Source: DAHVFK01 sp963755395
Lineage (GTDB): Bacteria; Pseudomonadota; Gammaproteobacteria; Burkholderiales; SG8-39
NCBI GenBank assembly: GCA_963755395.1
Contig: CAVWJJ010000002.1
Location: 1,054,001 to 1,118,000, forward strand
Direction: 5' to 3'
DNA: 64,000 bases
Below the pieces are notes generated by a model, which made no database searches, had not been told where the DNA came from, and worked only from the letters and a program-made list of their open reading frames with translations. Below, piece by piece: positions 25,901-33,983 of the stretch (its first letter is position 1; each line of letters starts with the position of its first letter). Made by a program: the position numbers and the translations under genes.

Positions 25901-26821
25901 CTAAGTCGCCTTGACGGCACTGGTCTGCTCCCACAATTGCTTCAAGTGGTCAACAAACCATCTGCCTGCAGGTCCTGGCGGATTCGAAGACTGGTGATAC
26001 GCAGACATCGTCAGCATGAATCCTCCACGCGGCATGTCGTCGACATCCAGAACCACCAAGGTGCCTGAAGCAATGTCGTTCTCCACCATGTGCAACGGCA
26101 TGCCTCCCCAGCCCACTTCGTCCTTCAGGAACGCATACTTGGTAGACAGGTCTGCAAGCCGCCAGGTTGACGGCGATACGACGCCGTAATCACGACCGGC
26201 CATGAGGTCGGATCTGTCGGTTAGCACTAGTTGAACGTGCTTTCGCAACTCGCGTTTTGGTATCCGACGACCGAATTTTGCGAGCGGGTGGCCTGGAGCA
26301 GCAACCGAGATCAACGACACCTCTCCCAGTGGCTCGCTGACCAAAGCAGGGAATGTCAGCGGCAGTGTCGCCAGGATGCCCAAGCTGCATCGGCCATCCA
26401 GCACGGGCTGGTAGGCGGCGCTTAGGCCTTCAACGAAGAGGCGCAGCGGCGTCAACGGAAACCGGCTTGCAAACGCCTTCGCTGTCGCCGCAACGATGGC
26501 TGTCGGAAAAAACACATCGACTACCACCGCGAGTTCAGTCTCGAGGCCCGACGACATCAACTTCGCGCGCGCCTTCAACGTGTCCACTCCTGACACGATA
26601 TGGCGGGCATCCGCGAGTAACAGCACGCCCTCAGGCGTGAGCTTTGGGAATCGACCTGTGCGATCAAACAGTGTGACGCCAACTTGCGCCTCGAGCCCGC
26701 CGATCCAGCCACTCACAGCGGATTGAACGCGGTTGAGCTTGCGAGCCGCAGCTGAAAAGCTGCCTTCATCCACCGCGGCAATGAAGGTTCTGAGCTGGTC
26801 CAGGGAGACGCCGTCAAGCAT
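25901..26821 (-). CDS. LysR-type transcriptional regulator
   Basis: Regulator of 306 residues. The N-terminal helix-turn-helix is LRTFIAAVDEGSFSAAARKL with QSAVSGWIGGLEAQVGVTLF as recognition region. The periplasmic-binding-like effector domain spans about 90-300 (AVVVDVFFPTAIVAATAKAF, RCSLGILATLPL). It is divergent from the azoreductase gene, 155 bases apart, the usual layout in which a LysR protein controls the divergent operon. Here that is azoreductase, ribBA, two reductase-like genes and pirin. The start at 26821 was preferred; a start seven codons upstream (26842) is possible. GC is lower than in the flanking urea genes. Confidence 0.88.
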   Translation of the reverse strand: MLDGVSLDQLRTFIAAVDEGSFSAAARKLNRVQSAVSGWIGGLEAQVGVTLFDRTGRFPKLTPEGVLLLADARHIVSGVDTLKARAKLMSSGLETELAVVVDVFFPTAIVAATAKAFASRFPLTPLRLFVEGLSAAYQPVLDGRCSLGILATLPLTFPALVSEPLGEVSLISVAAPGHPLAKFGRRIPKRELRKHVQLVLTDRSDLMAGRDYGVVSPSTWRLADLSTKYAFLKDEVGWGGMPLHMVENDIASGTLVVLDVDDMPRGGFMLTMSAYHQSSNPPGPAGRWFVDHLKQLWEQTSAVKAT

Positions 26822-26976
26822 TTGAGAGTCCTTGTATCTCAAAAACAGATGGTTTGCATCTCAATATACCGTCTTCTCAGAAGGATTGCTGGTGATCATC
26901 ATTCCCGCACACCCCGCCACCTGGATCCGCAGATGGCATAGGTGGCTCACCTCCCTGACTACGAATGAGGTTCACC

Positions 26977-27585
26977 ATGCAAATTCTTCATCTCGACTCC
27001 AGCGTCCTCGGCACGGCTTCTGTCAGCCGCCAGCTCTCCGCCGAAATCGTCGCAAGGCAGAAAGCCCTGCACTCGGGTGTCAGCGTTGTCTACCGTGACT
27101 TGGCCAGCGACCCGGCCTTTCATCTGTCCGGCACCCATTTGGCCGCTTTCCAAGGGTCAGCCAGCGAGGACGCGATCATTAACGCCGACCTGCTAAAGGG
27201 CAACGCCTACATGGACGAGCTCTTCGCGTCGGACATCATTGTCATCGGAGCACCGATGTACAACCTCTCGATTCCGACACCGCTCAAGGCGTGGATCGAT
27301 CGCATCGCTGTGGCCGGCAAGACATTCCAATACACCGCGACTGGGCCTGAAGGTCTGTTGAAAAACAAGAAGGCTTTCATTGCTTCGGCACGAGGCGGCG
27401 TATATTCGGTGGGCAGCCCCGGTGCGGCATTCGAGCATCAGGAGAGCTACCTGATCAGCTTGCTGGCGTTCCTTGGCGTAACGGACGTCAAGGTGGTGCG
27501 CGCCGAAGGCATTGCTTTTGGGCCCGAAGCCAGGGAGGCCGCCATCGCCCATGCACTGGAAGACATCGCGGCCATCGCCGCTTAA
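26977..27585 (+). CDS. azoR: FMN-dependent NADH-azoreductase
   Basis: Flavodoxin-like quinone/azo reductase of 202 residues. The N-terminus MQILHLDSSVLGTASVSRQL binds FMN phosphate. The motif PMYNLSIPTPLKAWIDRIAV at about 90-110 and KTFQYTATGPEGLL are diagnostic of AzoR (AcpD). Such enzymes reduce quinones and azo compounds with NADH through FMN. The ATG at 26977 has an ATGAGG ribosome-binding stretch just upstream. It is first in the operon divergent from LysR. The next gene, ribBA, makes flavin precursors, which fits a flavin-dependent detoxification set. Confidence 0.88.
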   Translation: MQILHLDSSVLGTASVSRQLSAEIVARQKALHSGVSVVYRDLASDPAFHLSGTHLAAFQGSASEDAIINADLLKGNAYMDELFASDIIVIGAPMYNLSIPTPLKAWIDRIAVAGKTFQYTATGPEGLLKNKKAFIASARGGVYSVGSPGAAFEHQESYLISLLAFLGVTDVKVVRAEGIAFGPEAREAAIAHALEDIAAIAA

Positions 27586-27641
27586 CTGACCGGCGCGAGC
27601 ATCTCGGCAAGCCTGGCACCCATCACTGAGGGGGAAGCGCA

Positions 27642-28856
27642 ATGAAGTCGAACCGGATTGAGGACGCCCTGGCCGCCCTTGTGCAGGGCCGATTGGTCGT
27701 CGTCGTCGATGACGACGACCGCGAGAACGAGGGCGACTTGATTCTGGCCGCCGAGCATGCGACGCCTGAGCGACTTGCGTTCATGGTTCGACACAGCAGT
27801 GGCGTGATTTGCGTGGGCTTGCCCGGCGAGCGGCTTGACACGCTGGACCTCCCGCTCATGGTCGCGCTCAACACCGAGTCCCAGGCCACGGCATACACCG
27901 TGACGGTCGACTACCGCCACGGCACCACGACAGGCATCTCGGCTGCCGACCGCGCTGCGACTATTCGAGCGCTTGTCGACCCCGTTGCCCACGCGAGCGA
28001 CTTCAATCGACCGGGCCACGTGTTCCCGTTGCGGGCTGCCCCTGGCGGCGTCCTGACCCGGGCGGGTCATACGGAGGCTGCTGTCGACCTGACTCGTCTG
28101 GCAGGGCTGCGCTCTGGCGGTGCCCTGGTAGAAATCGTAAACGACGACGGCACGATGGCAAGGCGGCCTCAGTTGCAGTACTTCGCTCGCGCTCACGGAC
28201 TTCCCATCATCACTATCAAGGACCTGGTTGCCTATCGACGCCGCACCGAACGACTGGTCGAGCGAGTGTCCAGCGCCCGCATGCCGACTCCGTTCGGGGT
28301 GTTCACGCTGATCGGGTATCGCGAACTGCAAACCGGCAAGGAACAGCTGGCTCTTGTGATGGGGGACTTCAGTGGCGACCAGGCTCCGCTCGTGCGTGTT
28401 CACTCGGAGTGCCTGACAAGCGAGGTCTTCGGCTCCCTTCGCTGTGATTGCAAGACTCAGCTGGACACGGCCATGCAGCGAGTCGCAAAGGAAGGCCGCG
28501 GTGTCATCGTCTACCTGCGCGACCACGAGGGCCGAGGTATCGGGTTGCTGCAAAAGCTGCGTGCCTACGAGCTGCAGGACCAAGGCGCCGACACCATCGA
28601 AGCCAATGTGCGCCTCGGCCTTCCGGTCGACGGCCGCGACTATGCGGTCGGCGCGCAAATCCTTCGCGACCTCGGTATCTCAAGGATGCGTCTGATGACG
28701 AACAACCAGCGCAAGTACGATGGCATCGCCGACTTCGGTCTGCAAATCCTGGAGCGGGTGCCGCTCACGTCGACGCCCCACGCCGAGAACGAGGCGTACC
28801 TGCGAACCAAGCAGTTGCTCATGGGCCACACGCTCGGACTTGCCATGCAGCAGTAG
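27642..28856 (+). CDS. ribBA: RibBA, bifunctional riboflavin precursor enzyme
   Basis: Protein of 404 residues. The N-terminal half is 3,4-dihydroxy-2-butanone-4-phosphate synthase, with acidic motif DDDDRENEGDLILAAEHATP and the RAGHTEAAVDLTRLAG segment. The C-terminal half is GTP cyclohydrolase II, with zinc site CLTSEVFGSLRCDCK, RDHEGRGIGLLQKLRAYELQ and the terminal LMTNNQRKYDGI. Both active sites look complete, so it can start both branches of riboflavin synthesis. A strong GAGGGGGAAG site precedes the ATG. A second ribBA beside an azoreductase, outside a rib operon, suggests flavin supply for the flavoenzymes of this island. Confidence 0.93.
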   Translation: MKSNRIEDALAALVQGRLVVVVDDDDRENEGDLILAAEHATPERLAFMVRHSSGVICVGLPGERLDTLDLPLMVALNTESQATAYTVTVDYRHGTTTGISAADRAATIRALVDPVAHASDFNRPGHVFPLRAAPGGVLTRAGHTEAAVDLTRLAGLRSGGALVEIVNDDGTMARRPQLQYFARAHGLPIITIKDLVAYRRRTERLVERVSSARMPTPFGVFTLIGYRELQTGKEQLALVMGDFSGDQAPLVRVHSECLTSEVFGSLRCDCKTQLDTAMQRVAKEGRGVIVYLRDHEGRGIGLLQKLRAYELQDQGADTIEANVRLGLPVDGRDYAVGAQILRDLGISRMRLMTNNQRKYDGIADFGLQILERVPLTSTPHAENEAYLRTKQLLMGHTLGLAMQQ

Positions 28857-28987
28857 CGAATGCGCCAGCACGACGTACGCCCGGCCGCGTCGTGTCTGAC
28901 CCTCCCGAAGCTGGTTTCCGCAGCTTCGTGACTGACTGGTCGGCGAATCACACCTCTCAACCCATCTCTATCTCCAAGGAATTCACC

Positions 28988-29575
28988 ATGACTTACTCCA
29001 TCATCGGCTCCGGCAACGTCGGCACAGCCCTGGCTCGTCAATTCGCCCGCAGCGGCATTACCGTCGGCATCGCCAACACGCGTGGGCCCGACTCCATCGC
29101 GCCGCTTGCCCAGGAACTCGGCGACAAGGTCGTTCCGCTGACGCTGGAAGAAGCGCTCAAGGCCGAGGTAGTCATCCTCGCCGTACCGTTCCGCGCCCAC
29201 ACCACCGTAGCCCGCGCGCTCTCGAGCTGGGCGGGAAAGGTCGTTGTCGACGCGATGAACACTTACGGCGTCTCGCCGGAGGAACTCGCGGGACGTGCAT
29301 CTACGGACGTGGTTGCCTCGGCCTTTCCGGGAGCCAAGGTGGTCAAGACGCTGAACCAGCTGCCGGCGAAGCTACTGGCGCAGGACCCCGCTGCCAACGG
29401 CGGGCGCCGCGTCATGTTCGTGTCGAGCAACGACGAGGGAGCGCAGACCTCGATGGCCAAGCTCGTGGGCGACCTGGGCTTCGCCCCGGTCATGCTCGGC
29501 AAGGTCAGTGAAGGCGGAATGCTGATTGGCATGGGCGGCCCGCTGATTCTTCAGAACCTCATCAAGCAAGGCTGA
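28988..29575 (+). CDS. F420-dependent NADP reductase-like protein (copy 1)
   Basis: NAD(P)-binding protein of 195 residues of the COG2085 type. The Rossmann motif is IIGSGNVGTALARQFARSG, followed by the NADP-phosphate loop ANTRGPDS. VVILAVPFRAHTTVARAL, KVVKTLNQLPAKLL and the C-terminal GGPLILQNLIKQ complete the fold. Relatives in F420-free bacteria are thought to reduce other small substrates. Copy 2 follows at once and is clearly paralogous. The ATG at 28988 is in the correct frame behind an AAGGAATTCACC leader. Confidence 0.82.
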   Translation: MTYSIIGSGNVGTALARQFARSGITVGIANTRGPDSIAPLAQELGDKVVPLTLEEALKAEVVILAVPFRAHTTVARALSSWAGKVVVDAMNTYGVSPEELAGRASTDVVASAFPGAKVVKTLNQLPAKLLAQDPAANGGRRVMFVSSNDEGAQTSMAKLVGDLGFAPVMLGKVSEGGMLIGMGGPLILQNLIKQG

Positions 29576-29622
29576 ACCCGCAGCCCGTGCGGCAAGCACG
29601 TCTCTGAACTGGATATACCGAA

Positions 29623-30213
29623 ATGAACTACTCCATCATCGGCTCAGGCCATGTCGGAAAGGCTCTCGCGCAGAGGTTCGCGCGCAGTGGCGTCCCCGTG
29701 ACCATTGCCAACACGCGTGGCCCTGAGTCCCTCGCTGCGCTCGCGCTGGAACTAGGCCCGGCTGTCATCGCGGGCTCGCTGCAAGACGCCTTGGCTGCGG
29801 ACATCATCATCCTGGCCGTGCCGTTCGCGGCGCATCAGGACGTGGCTCGAACCATCGCGGACTGGCGTGGGAAGATTGTCATTGACGCCATGAACTTCCG
29901 CGAGCCCAGCCTGGCGCCGCTTGGTGGACTCCAGTCCAGCGACTTTGTGGCGCGCTCGTTGCCCGGCGCGAAGGTCGTCAAGACGTTCAATCAGCTGCCG
30001 GCGGCACTGTTGGCAAGCGAGCCTGCCGACGATGGTGGCAAACGCGTGATGTTCGTCGCCGGCAACGACGACGAGGCAAACAACGAGGTGGCGTCTCTCA
30101 TTGCGACGCTGGGATTCGCACCCATCGTGCTCGGCAAGGTTGCCGAGGGTGGAAGTCTGTTGCGATATCGCGGCCCGCTGGTTCTGCAGAATCTCGTCAA
30201 GCTCGGTGCCTGA
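29623..30213 (+). CDS. F420-dependent NADP reductase-like protein (copy 2)
   Basis: Paralogue of 196 residues of the preceding gene. The Rossmann motif IIGSGHVGKALAQRFARSG, the loop ANTRGPES, IIILAVPFAAHQDVARTIAD, KVVKTFNQLPAALL and GGKRVMFVAGND run in parallel with copy 1, with divergence mainly between residues 40 and 60 and 90-110. Both copies keep the nucleotide site. The pair arose by tandem duplication that was followed by divergence, so different substrates or a heterodimer are possible. A pirin gene follows. Confidence 0.82.
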   Translation: MNYSIIGSGHVGKALAQRFARSGVPVTIANTRGPESLAALALELGPAVIAGSLQDALAADIIILAVPFAAHQDVARTIADWRGKIVIDAMNFREPSLAPLGGLQSSDFVARSLPGAKVVKTFNQLPAALLASEPADDGGKRVMFVAGNDDEANNEVASLIATLGFAPIVLGKVAEGGSLLRYRGPLVLQNLVKLGA

Positions 30214-30249
30214 GCTGGCTATACCATCATCCACTCAAAGAACCATTCC

Positions 30250-31233
30250 ATGTCCAGCTCAATCATTAAAGTCACCCGTCTCGGTACGCCCTGGGAGACG
30301 ATCGATCCTTTCCTCGTCTGCGCGCACCACGTCGACAACTATCCGCCGGGAAACGCCAACTTGGGACCCAGTGTTCCTCGGACCGACCCTGCGGTTGGCG
30401 GACAGGACTGGTCCATGTACTTTGGTAAGACGGTGCCGGGCTTTCCCGCCCACCCGCATCGGGGCTTCGAGACCATCACCATCGTTCGCCAGGGGATCGT
30501 GGACCACTCTGACTCCCTGGGCGCAAGCGCTCGATTCGGTGCAGGCGACGTTCAGTGGCTGACTGCTGGTCAAGGCATCGTCCACGCTGAGATGTTTCCG
30601 TTATTGAACCTCGACCAGCCGAACACCATGGAACTGTTTCAGGTCTGGCTCAACTTGCCCGCCCGCAACAAGATGGTCGACCCGAACCTCGCCATGTTTT
30701 GGGCAGCGGACATTCCGAGGCACGTCGTGCGCGACGCGAACGGCAGTACGGAGATCACCTGCATTGCAGGAGCATTGAATGGTGTCGGACCAGAGACGCC
30801 TCCCGCTCCGCCTCCCAAGTCTTGGGCAACTGACCCGAATGCAGATCTGGCCATATGGACGATGAAGATGACGCCTGGCGCCACTTGGCAGCTACCGCCC
30901 GCGTCAGGCGGCAACACGCGAAGACAGCTTTTCTTCTTCAGCGGTTCCACGTTAACCATCGACGGGGAGGTAGTCGACGTTGGATCGGCGATTGAGGTCA
31001 ATTGCTCTGTCACCGTTGATCTCGCCAATGGTTCGGAAGAAGCCGAGATTTTGATGCTTCAAGCACGCCCCATTGGCGAACCCATCGTGCAGCACGGGCC
31101 ATTCGTCATGAATACGCTTGACGAGATTCGACGCGCCTTTTCTGACTACCAAGATACGCAGTTCGGAGGCTGGAATTGGCCAACCAACGGCCCCACTCAC
31201 GGTCCGGAGAAAGGCAGATTCGCGTCGCCTTAG
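30250..31233 (+). CDS. Pirin family protein
   Basis: Bicupin protein of 327 residues. The N-terminal cupin has the metal-binding segment FPAHPHRGFETITIVRQGIV, then DHSDSLGASARFGAGDVQWL and GQGIVHAEMFP, all diagnostic of pirins. The C-terminal cupin contains LFFFSGSTLTIDGEVVDVGS. Several pirins are quercetinase-like dioxygenases, others regulators. In this operon of azoreductase, flavin synthesis and reductases, a role in quinone or flavonoid turnover is a reasonable guess. It is the last gene of the island operon. Confidence 0.9.
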   Translation: MSSSIIKVTRLGTPWETIDPFLVCAHHVDNYPPGNANLGPSVPRTDPAVGGQDWSMYFGKTVPGFPAHPHRGFETITIVRQGIVDHSDSLGASARFGAGDVQWLTAGQGIVHAEMFPLLNLDQPNTMELFQVWLNLPARNKMVDPNLAMFWAADIPRHVVRDANGSTEITCIAGALNGVGPETPPAPPPKSWATDPNADLAIWTMKMTPGATWQLPPASGGNTRRQLFFFSGSTLTIDGEVVDVGSAIEVNCSVTVDLANGSEEAEILMLQARPIGEPIVQHGPFVMNTLDEIRRAFSDYQDTQFGGWNWPTNGPTHGPEKGRFASP

Positions 31234-31590
31234 TCAGTCCGTCCCACGATTTCGCGCAGTCATCTTTTCGTTTGGCAACTTATCGGAATGGGCAACGGTC
31301 TCGGCCGGCAGCTTCTTGCCTGGCCTTGTTGCGTCCTTAAGCGCCGTCACCGGCCAACAAAAGCTGCAAATAAACGCCGTAAAGCAGACGTTCGCGAGCG
31401 GCTTCAATGGGTCGTGAGCCGGCATCCACACCGGTACGGTTGACCGTCGGCATTGGCCGAGAAGCGGACATGCGCGAGGGCCGAGCTGTGCAGCTCGTCG
31501 TGGATGCCTTCCGGCATCACGCTGTGGAGGAAAAATCGGTCACGAGCGCTATTTGGCGTGCAACTTCTCGCGCCTAGGGTGGCCGGCGAT
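31234..31590. other. Gene-free stretch, probable right border of the island
   Basis: About 357 bases between the pirin stop and the GST stop with no supportable coding region on either strand. Composition changes from lower GC (31234-31450) to higher GC (31450-31590). No direct repeat of the sequence near 25658-25750 was found by eye, and no clear terminator was seen. Confidence 0.5.
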
Positions 31591-32244
31591 TCAGCTCGCG
31601 GTCGCGAGGATGCGCTGCTGTGGATTCTTCTTCTCCCCGGCGAAGGCTTCGAACCATGGCTGCTTGGCGACGCTGGGCCGCGACTTGCAGCGTTCGTACC
31701 AGGCGTGCAGCCGCGGGTAGTCGGCTTGCGGCAGGCCGAGACCGTCGATGATGGTGCCGAAGAACGGCAGCACGACGATGTCGGCGATCGAATACGTTTC
31801 TCCGGTGAAATAGGGCCCGGCGGCGAGGTAGCCTTCCCAGACGCGGCACTCCGCCAGCAGCTTGTCGACGCGGTCGCCGAGGTCGGCGCGCCTTTTGCGG
31901 CCGAACTTGACCGAGCCGAAGATGTTGGTCGGGTCGAGCTTCTGGTTGAATTCGGCGATCAGGCGCAGGCAGGCCGCCATCCTCTTCGGCTCGCTCGGGA
32001 TGAGCGGGGGATCGGGATACCGGTACTCGAGGTACTGGACGATCGCGACGCTCTCGTAGATGCGCACGTCTCCGTCCACCAGCGCCGGCACCTGGCCGCG
32101 CGGATTGATCGCCAGGAAGTCGGGCTGCTTGTGCTGGCCCTTGAAGAGGTCGACCTTCACGTATTCGTAGTCCAGTCCCTTCTCGTCGAGACCGAGCTGC
32201 GCGCGCATCGAGTTGTTCGAAAACGGGTGGGCGTAAAGCTTCAT
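31591..32244 (-). CDS. Glutathione S-transferase family protein
   Basis: Protein of 217 residues. The thioredoxin-like N-terminal domain begins MKLYAHPFSNNSMRAQLGLD, with the glutathione-binding region NPRGQVPALVDGDVRIYES around residues 47-65. The all-helical C-terminal domain has YFTGETYSIADIVVLPFFG and the closing helix WYERCKSRPSVAKQPW. The ATG at 32244 was chosen over a 24-residue longer start since MKLYAHP is the family N-terminus. It is divergent from ureA and shares the intergenic region that holds the sigma-54 promoter. Its GC content suggests it belongs to the chromosome rather than the island. Confidence 0.88.
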   Translation of the reverse strand: MKLYAHPFSNNSMRAQLGLDEKGLDYEYVKVDLFKGQHKQPDFLAINPRGQVPALVDGDVRIYESVAIVQYLEYRYPDPPLIPSEPKRMAACLRLIAEFNQKLDPTNIFGSVKFGRKRRADLGDRVDKLLAECRVWEGYLAAGPYFTGETYSIADIVVLPFFGTIIDGLGLPQADYPRLHAWYERCKSRPSVAKQPWFEAFAGEKKNPQQRILATAS

Positions 32245-32281
32245 TCGACTCACGGGGTCTCCTCTTTGCCGCCGATTCCAT

Positions 32282-32298
32282 CGCGCCAAGCTGGTGCA
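32282..32298 (+). promoter_or_regulatory. NtrC-like site 1 upstream of ureA
   Basis: CGCGCC-AAGCT-GGTGCA matches the dyad TGCACC-N5-GGTGCA at 10 of 12 defined positions, with a perfect right half. It lies 30 bases (about three helical turns) upstream of site 2. Confidence 0.5.
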
Positions 32299-32311
32299 GG
32301 CGTTCCGCATT

Positions 32312-32328
32312 GTCACATTTTTGGTGCA
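32312..32328 (+). promoter_or_regulatory. NtrC-like site 2 upstream of ureA
   Basis: GTCACA-TTTTT-GGTGCA has a perfect right half and three of six left-half matches. Its distance to site 1 (30 bases) puts both on one face of the helix, and the sigma-54 -24 element lies 33 bases downstream. Confidence 0.45.
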
Positions 32329-32359
32329 TCATGAGCCCTGTTCCGCACGGCCGGATCGC

Positions 32360-32375
32360 GGGCACTATCCTTGCA
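32360..32375 (+). promoter_or_regulatory. Sigma-54 (-24/-12) promoter of ureA
   Basis: GGGCAC-TATCC-TTGCA carries GG at 361-362 and GC at 373-374 in the strict sigma-54 spacing and differs from TGGCAC-N5-TTGCA at one base. It ends 28 bases before the ureA ATG. This gives the ureA-hupE block its own nitrogen-controlled promoter. Confidence 0.75.
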
Positions 32376-32403
32376 TGAGCTGAATCGGCTCCGGAGACCC
32401 TGG

Positions 32404-32706
32404 ATGGAACTGACGCCGCGCGAAAAAGACAAGCTGCTGGTGTTCACCGCCGCGCTGCTCGCCGAGCGGCGCAAGGCGCGCGGCCTCAAGCTCAACTATC
32501 CCGAGGCGGTGGCGCTGATCAGCGCCGCGATCATGGAAGGCGCGCGCGACGGCAGGAGCGTGTCGGAGCTGATGGGCTGGGGCGCGACGCTGCTCAGGCG
32601 CGACGAGGTGATGGAGGGAGTGCCCGAGATGATCCCGGAGATCCAGGTCGAGGCGACCTTTCCCGACGGCACCAAGCTGGTCACGGTGCACAATCCGATC
32701 GTCTGA
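32404..32706 (+). CDS. ureA: UreA, urease gamma subunit
   Basis: Structural subunit of 100 residues, the normal UreA length. It reads MELTPREKDKLLVFTAALLA, LKLNYPEAVALISAAIMEGA and ends KLVTVHNPIV, all invariant regions of the family. It assembles with UreB and UreC into the nickel urease that hydrolyses urea to ammonia and carbamate. It is first in the second urease block, behind a sigma-54 promoter, and is separated from ureB by an alpha/beta-hydrolase gene. Confidence 0.95.
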   Translation: MELTPREKDKLLVFTAALLAERRKARGLKLNYPEAVALISAAIMEGARDGRSVSELMGWGATLLRRDEVMEGVPEMIPEIQVEATFPDGTKLVTVHNPIV

Positions 32707-32716
32707 GCGCCGCGCC

Positions 32717-33682
32717 ATGCGCATGTCGCAGGAGAGCTTCCTCAGCCTCGGGCCGCACGGCTTTCACCGCGTCGCCTACACCGACCGGGGCGACCCCGCC
32801 AACCCGCACGTGGTGCTGTGCGTGCACGGCCTGTCGCGCAACAGCCGCGACTTCGACTTCCTCGCCGACTCGCTTTCGCGCGACTGCCGCGTGGTGTGCA
32901 TGGACGTGGCCGGGCGCGGCGACAGCGACTGGCTGGAGGAAAAGTCCGATTACAGCTTCAGCACCTACCTGAGCGACGCCGCGGCGCTGGTGGCGCGCGT
33001 CACCAAGCCGGCGCCGCGCGCCTTCGGCGGGCGCTGGCGGCGTCGCAGCGACGCCACGAGGCTGGACTGGGTCGGAACTTCGATGGGCGGACTGATCGGC
33101 ATGCTGCTCGCGGCCAAGCGCGGCTCGCCGATCCGGCGCCTGGTGCTGAACGACGTCGGCCCGTTCGTGCCGTGGAACGCGCTGTTCCGGCTCAAGGGAG
33201 GGATCGGCCGGCGGCATGCCTTCGCCACGCGCGACGAGGCGCGCGCGGGGCTGCGCGAGGCCTGCGCCGGATTCGGCCGCTTGAGCGAGGCGCAATGGGA
33301 GCACCTGTTCGCGCACAGCCTGATCCGGCTCGAGGACGGCAGCTGGGCGCTGCGCTATGACCCCGCGATCGGCGGCGGCGGCGCGCTGGCCGCGCGCGCG
33401 GACCCCGAGCTGCCGCTCGGGCCCGACTTCCTGCGCGGCATCGACCTGTGGAGCACCTGGAACGCGGTCGAATGCCCGGTGCTGGTGCTGCGCGGCGCGC
33501 AATCGGAAGTGCTGACGCCGAAGACCGTGGACGAGATGCGCCGGCGCAAGCCCGGCCTCGAGACGGTCGAGTTCGCCGGCGTCGGTCACGCGCCGGCGCT
33601 GTTCGATGCGGCGCAGATCGAGGCGGTGCGCGGCTTCCTGCTGCGCGAGGACGTCCATGAGAAAGGGAGGGCGACGGCATGA
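32717..33682 (+). CDS. Alpha/beta-hydrolase inserted between ureA and ureB
   Basis: Hydrolase of 321 residues. The oxyanion motif is VLCVHGLSRNSRDFDFLADS, the nucleophile elbow is VGTSMGGLIGMLL (Ser), a likely acid is in LRGAQSEVLTPKTVDEM, and the catalytic His is in AGVGHAPALFD. The fold is that of ester/amide hydrolases (COG0596). Residues 97-114 hold an unusual Arg-rich insert (FGGRWRRRSDATR) just before the nucleophile strand. Its end overlaps the ureB start (ATGA), and it starts ten bases after ureA, so it is a true operon member. It is not a known urease maturation factor. Confidence 0.85.
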   Translation: MRMSQESFLSLGPHGFHRVAYTDRGDPANPHVVLCVHGLSRNSRDFDFLADSLSRDCRVVCMDVAGRGDSDWLEEKSDYSFSTYLSDAAALVARVTKPAPRAFGGRWRRRSDATRLDWVGTSMGGLIGMLLAAKRGSPIRRLVLNDVGPFVPWNALFRLKGGIGRRHAFATRDEARAGLREACAGFGRLSEAQWEHLFAHSLIRLEDGSWALRYDPAIGGGGALAARADPELPLGPDFLRGIDLWSTWNAVECPVLVLRGAQSEVLTPKTVDEMRRRKPGLETVEFAGVGHAPALFDAAQIEAVRGFLLREDVHEKGRATA

Positions 33683-33983
33683 TTCCGGGAGAAATGCAGG
33701 CGGCCCCGGGCGAGATCGAGCTCAACGCCGGGCGCAGGACGGTGCGGCTCGAGGTGGTCAACACCGGCGACCGGCCGATGCAGGTCGGCTCGCACTACCA
33801 TTTCTTCGAGACCAACCCGGCGCTCGGCTTCGACCGTGACCTGGCCTACGGCATGCGGCTGAACATCGCCGCCGGCACCGCGGTGCGCTTCGAGCCGGGC
33901 CAGACGCGGAGCGTGGAGCTGGTCGCGCTCGCGGGCGCGCGCAAGGTGTACGGATTCAACTCGAAAATAAACGGAAAACTAAA

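Larger units (their letters stand above)
25658..31590. mobile_element. Putative horizontally acquired island splitting the urt-ureD and ureA-hupE blocks
   Basis: Between ureD and the GST gene the base composition falls clearly (many AT-containing codons, GC near 60% or less against about 70% around it). The genes (LysR, azoreductase, ribBA, two F420-reductase-like, pirin) have nothing to do with urea. No transposase, integrase, direct repeat or tRNA was found, so the mechanism of entry is unknown and the exact ends are approximate. The palindrome at 25719-25745 and the gene-free stretch 31234-31590 mark the likely borders. The call rests on composition and context only. Confidence 0.5.

Noticed and set aside
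31453..32334. 293-residue plus-strand frame over the GST gene
   Set aside because: It is antisense to a GST with full family motifs and shows GC-shadow composition.
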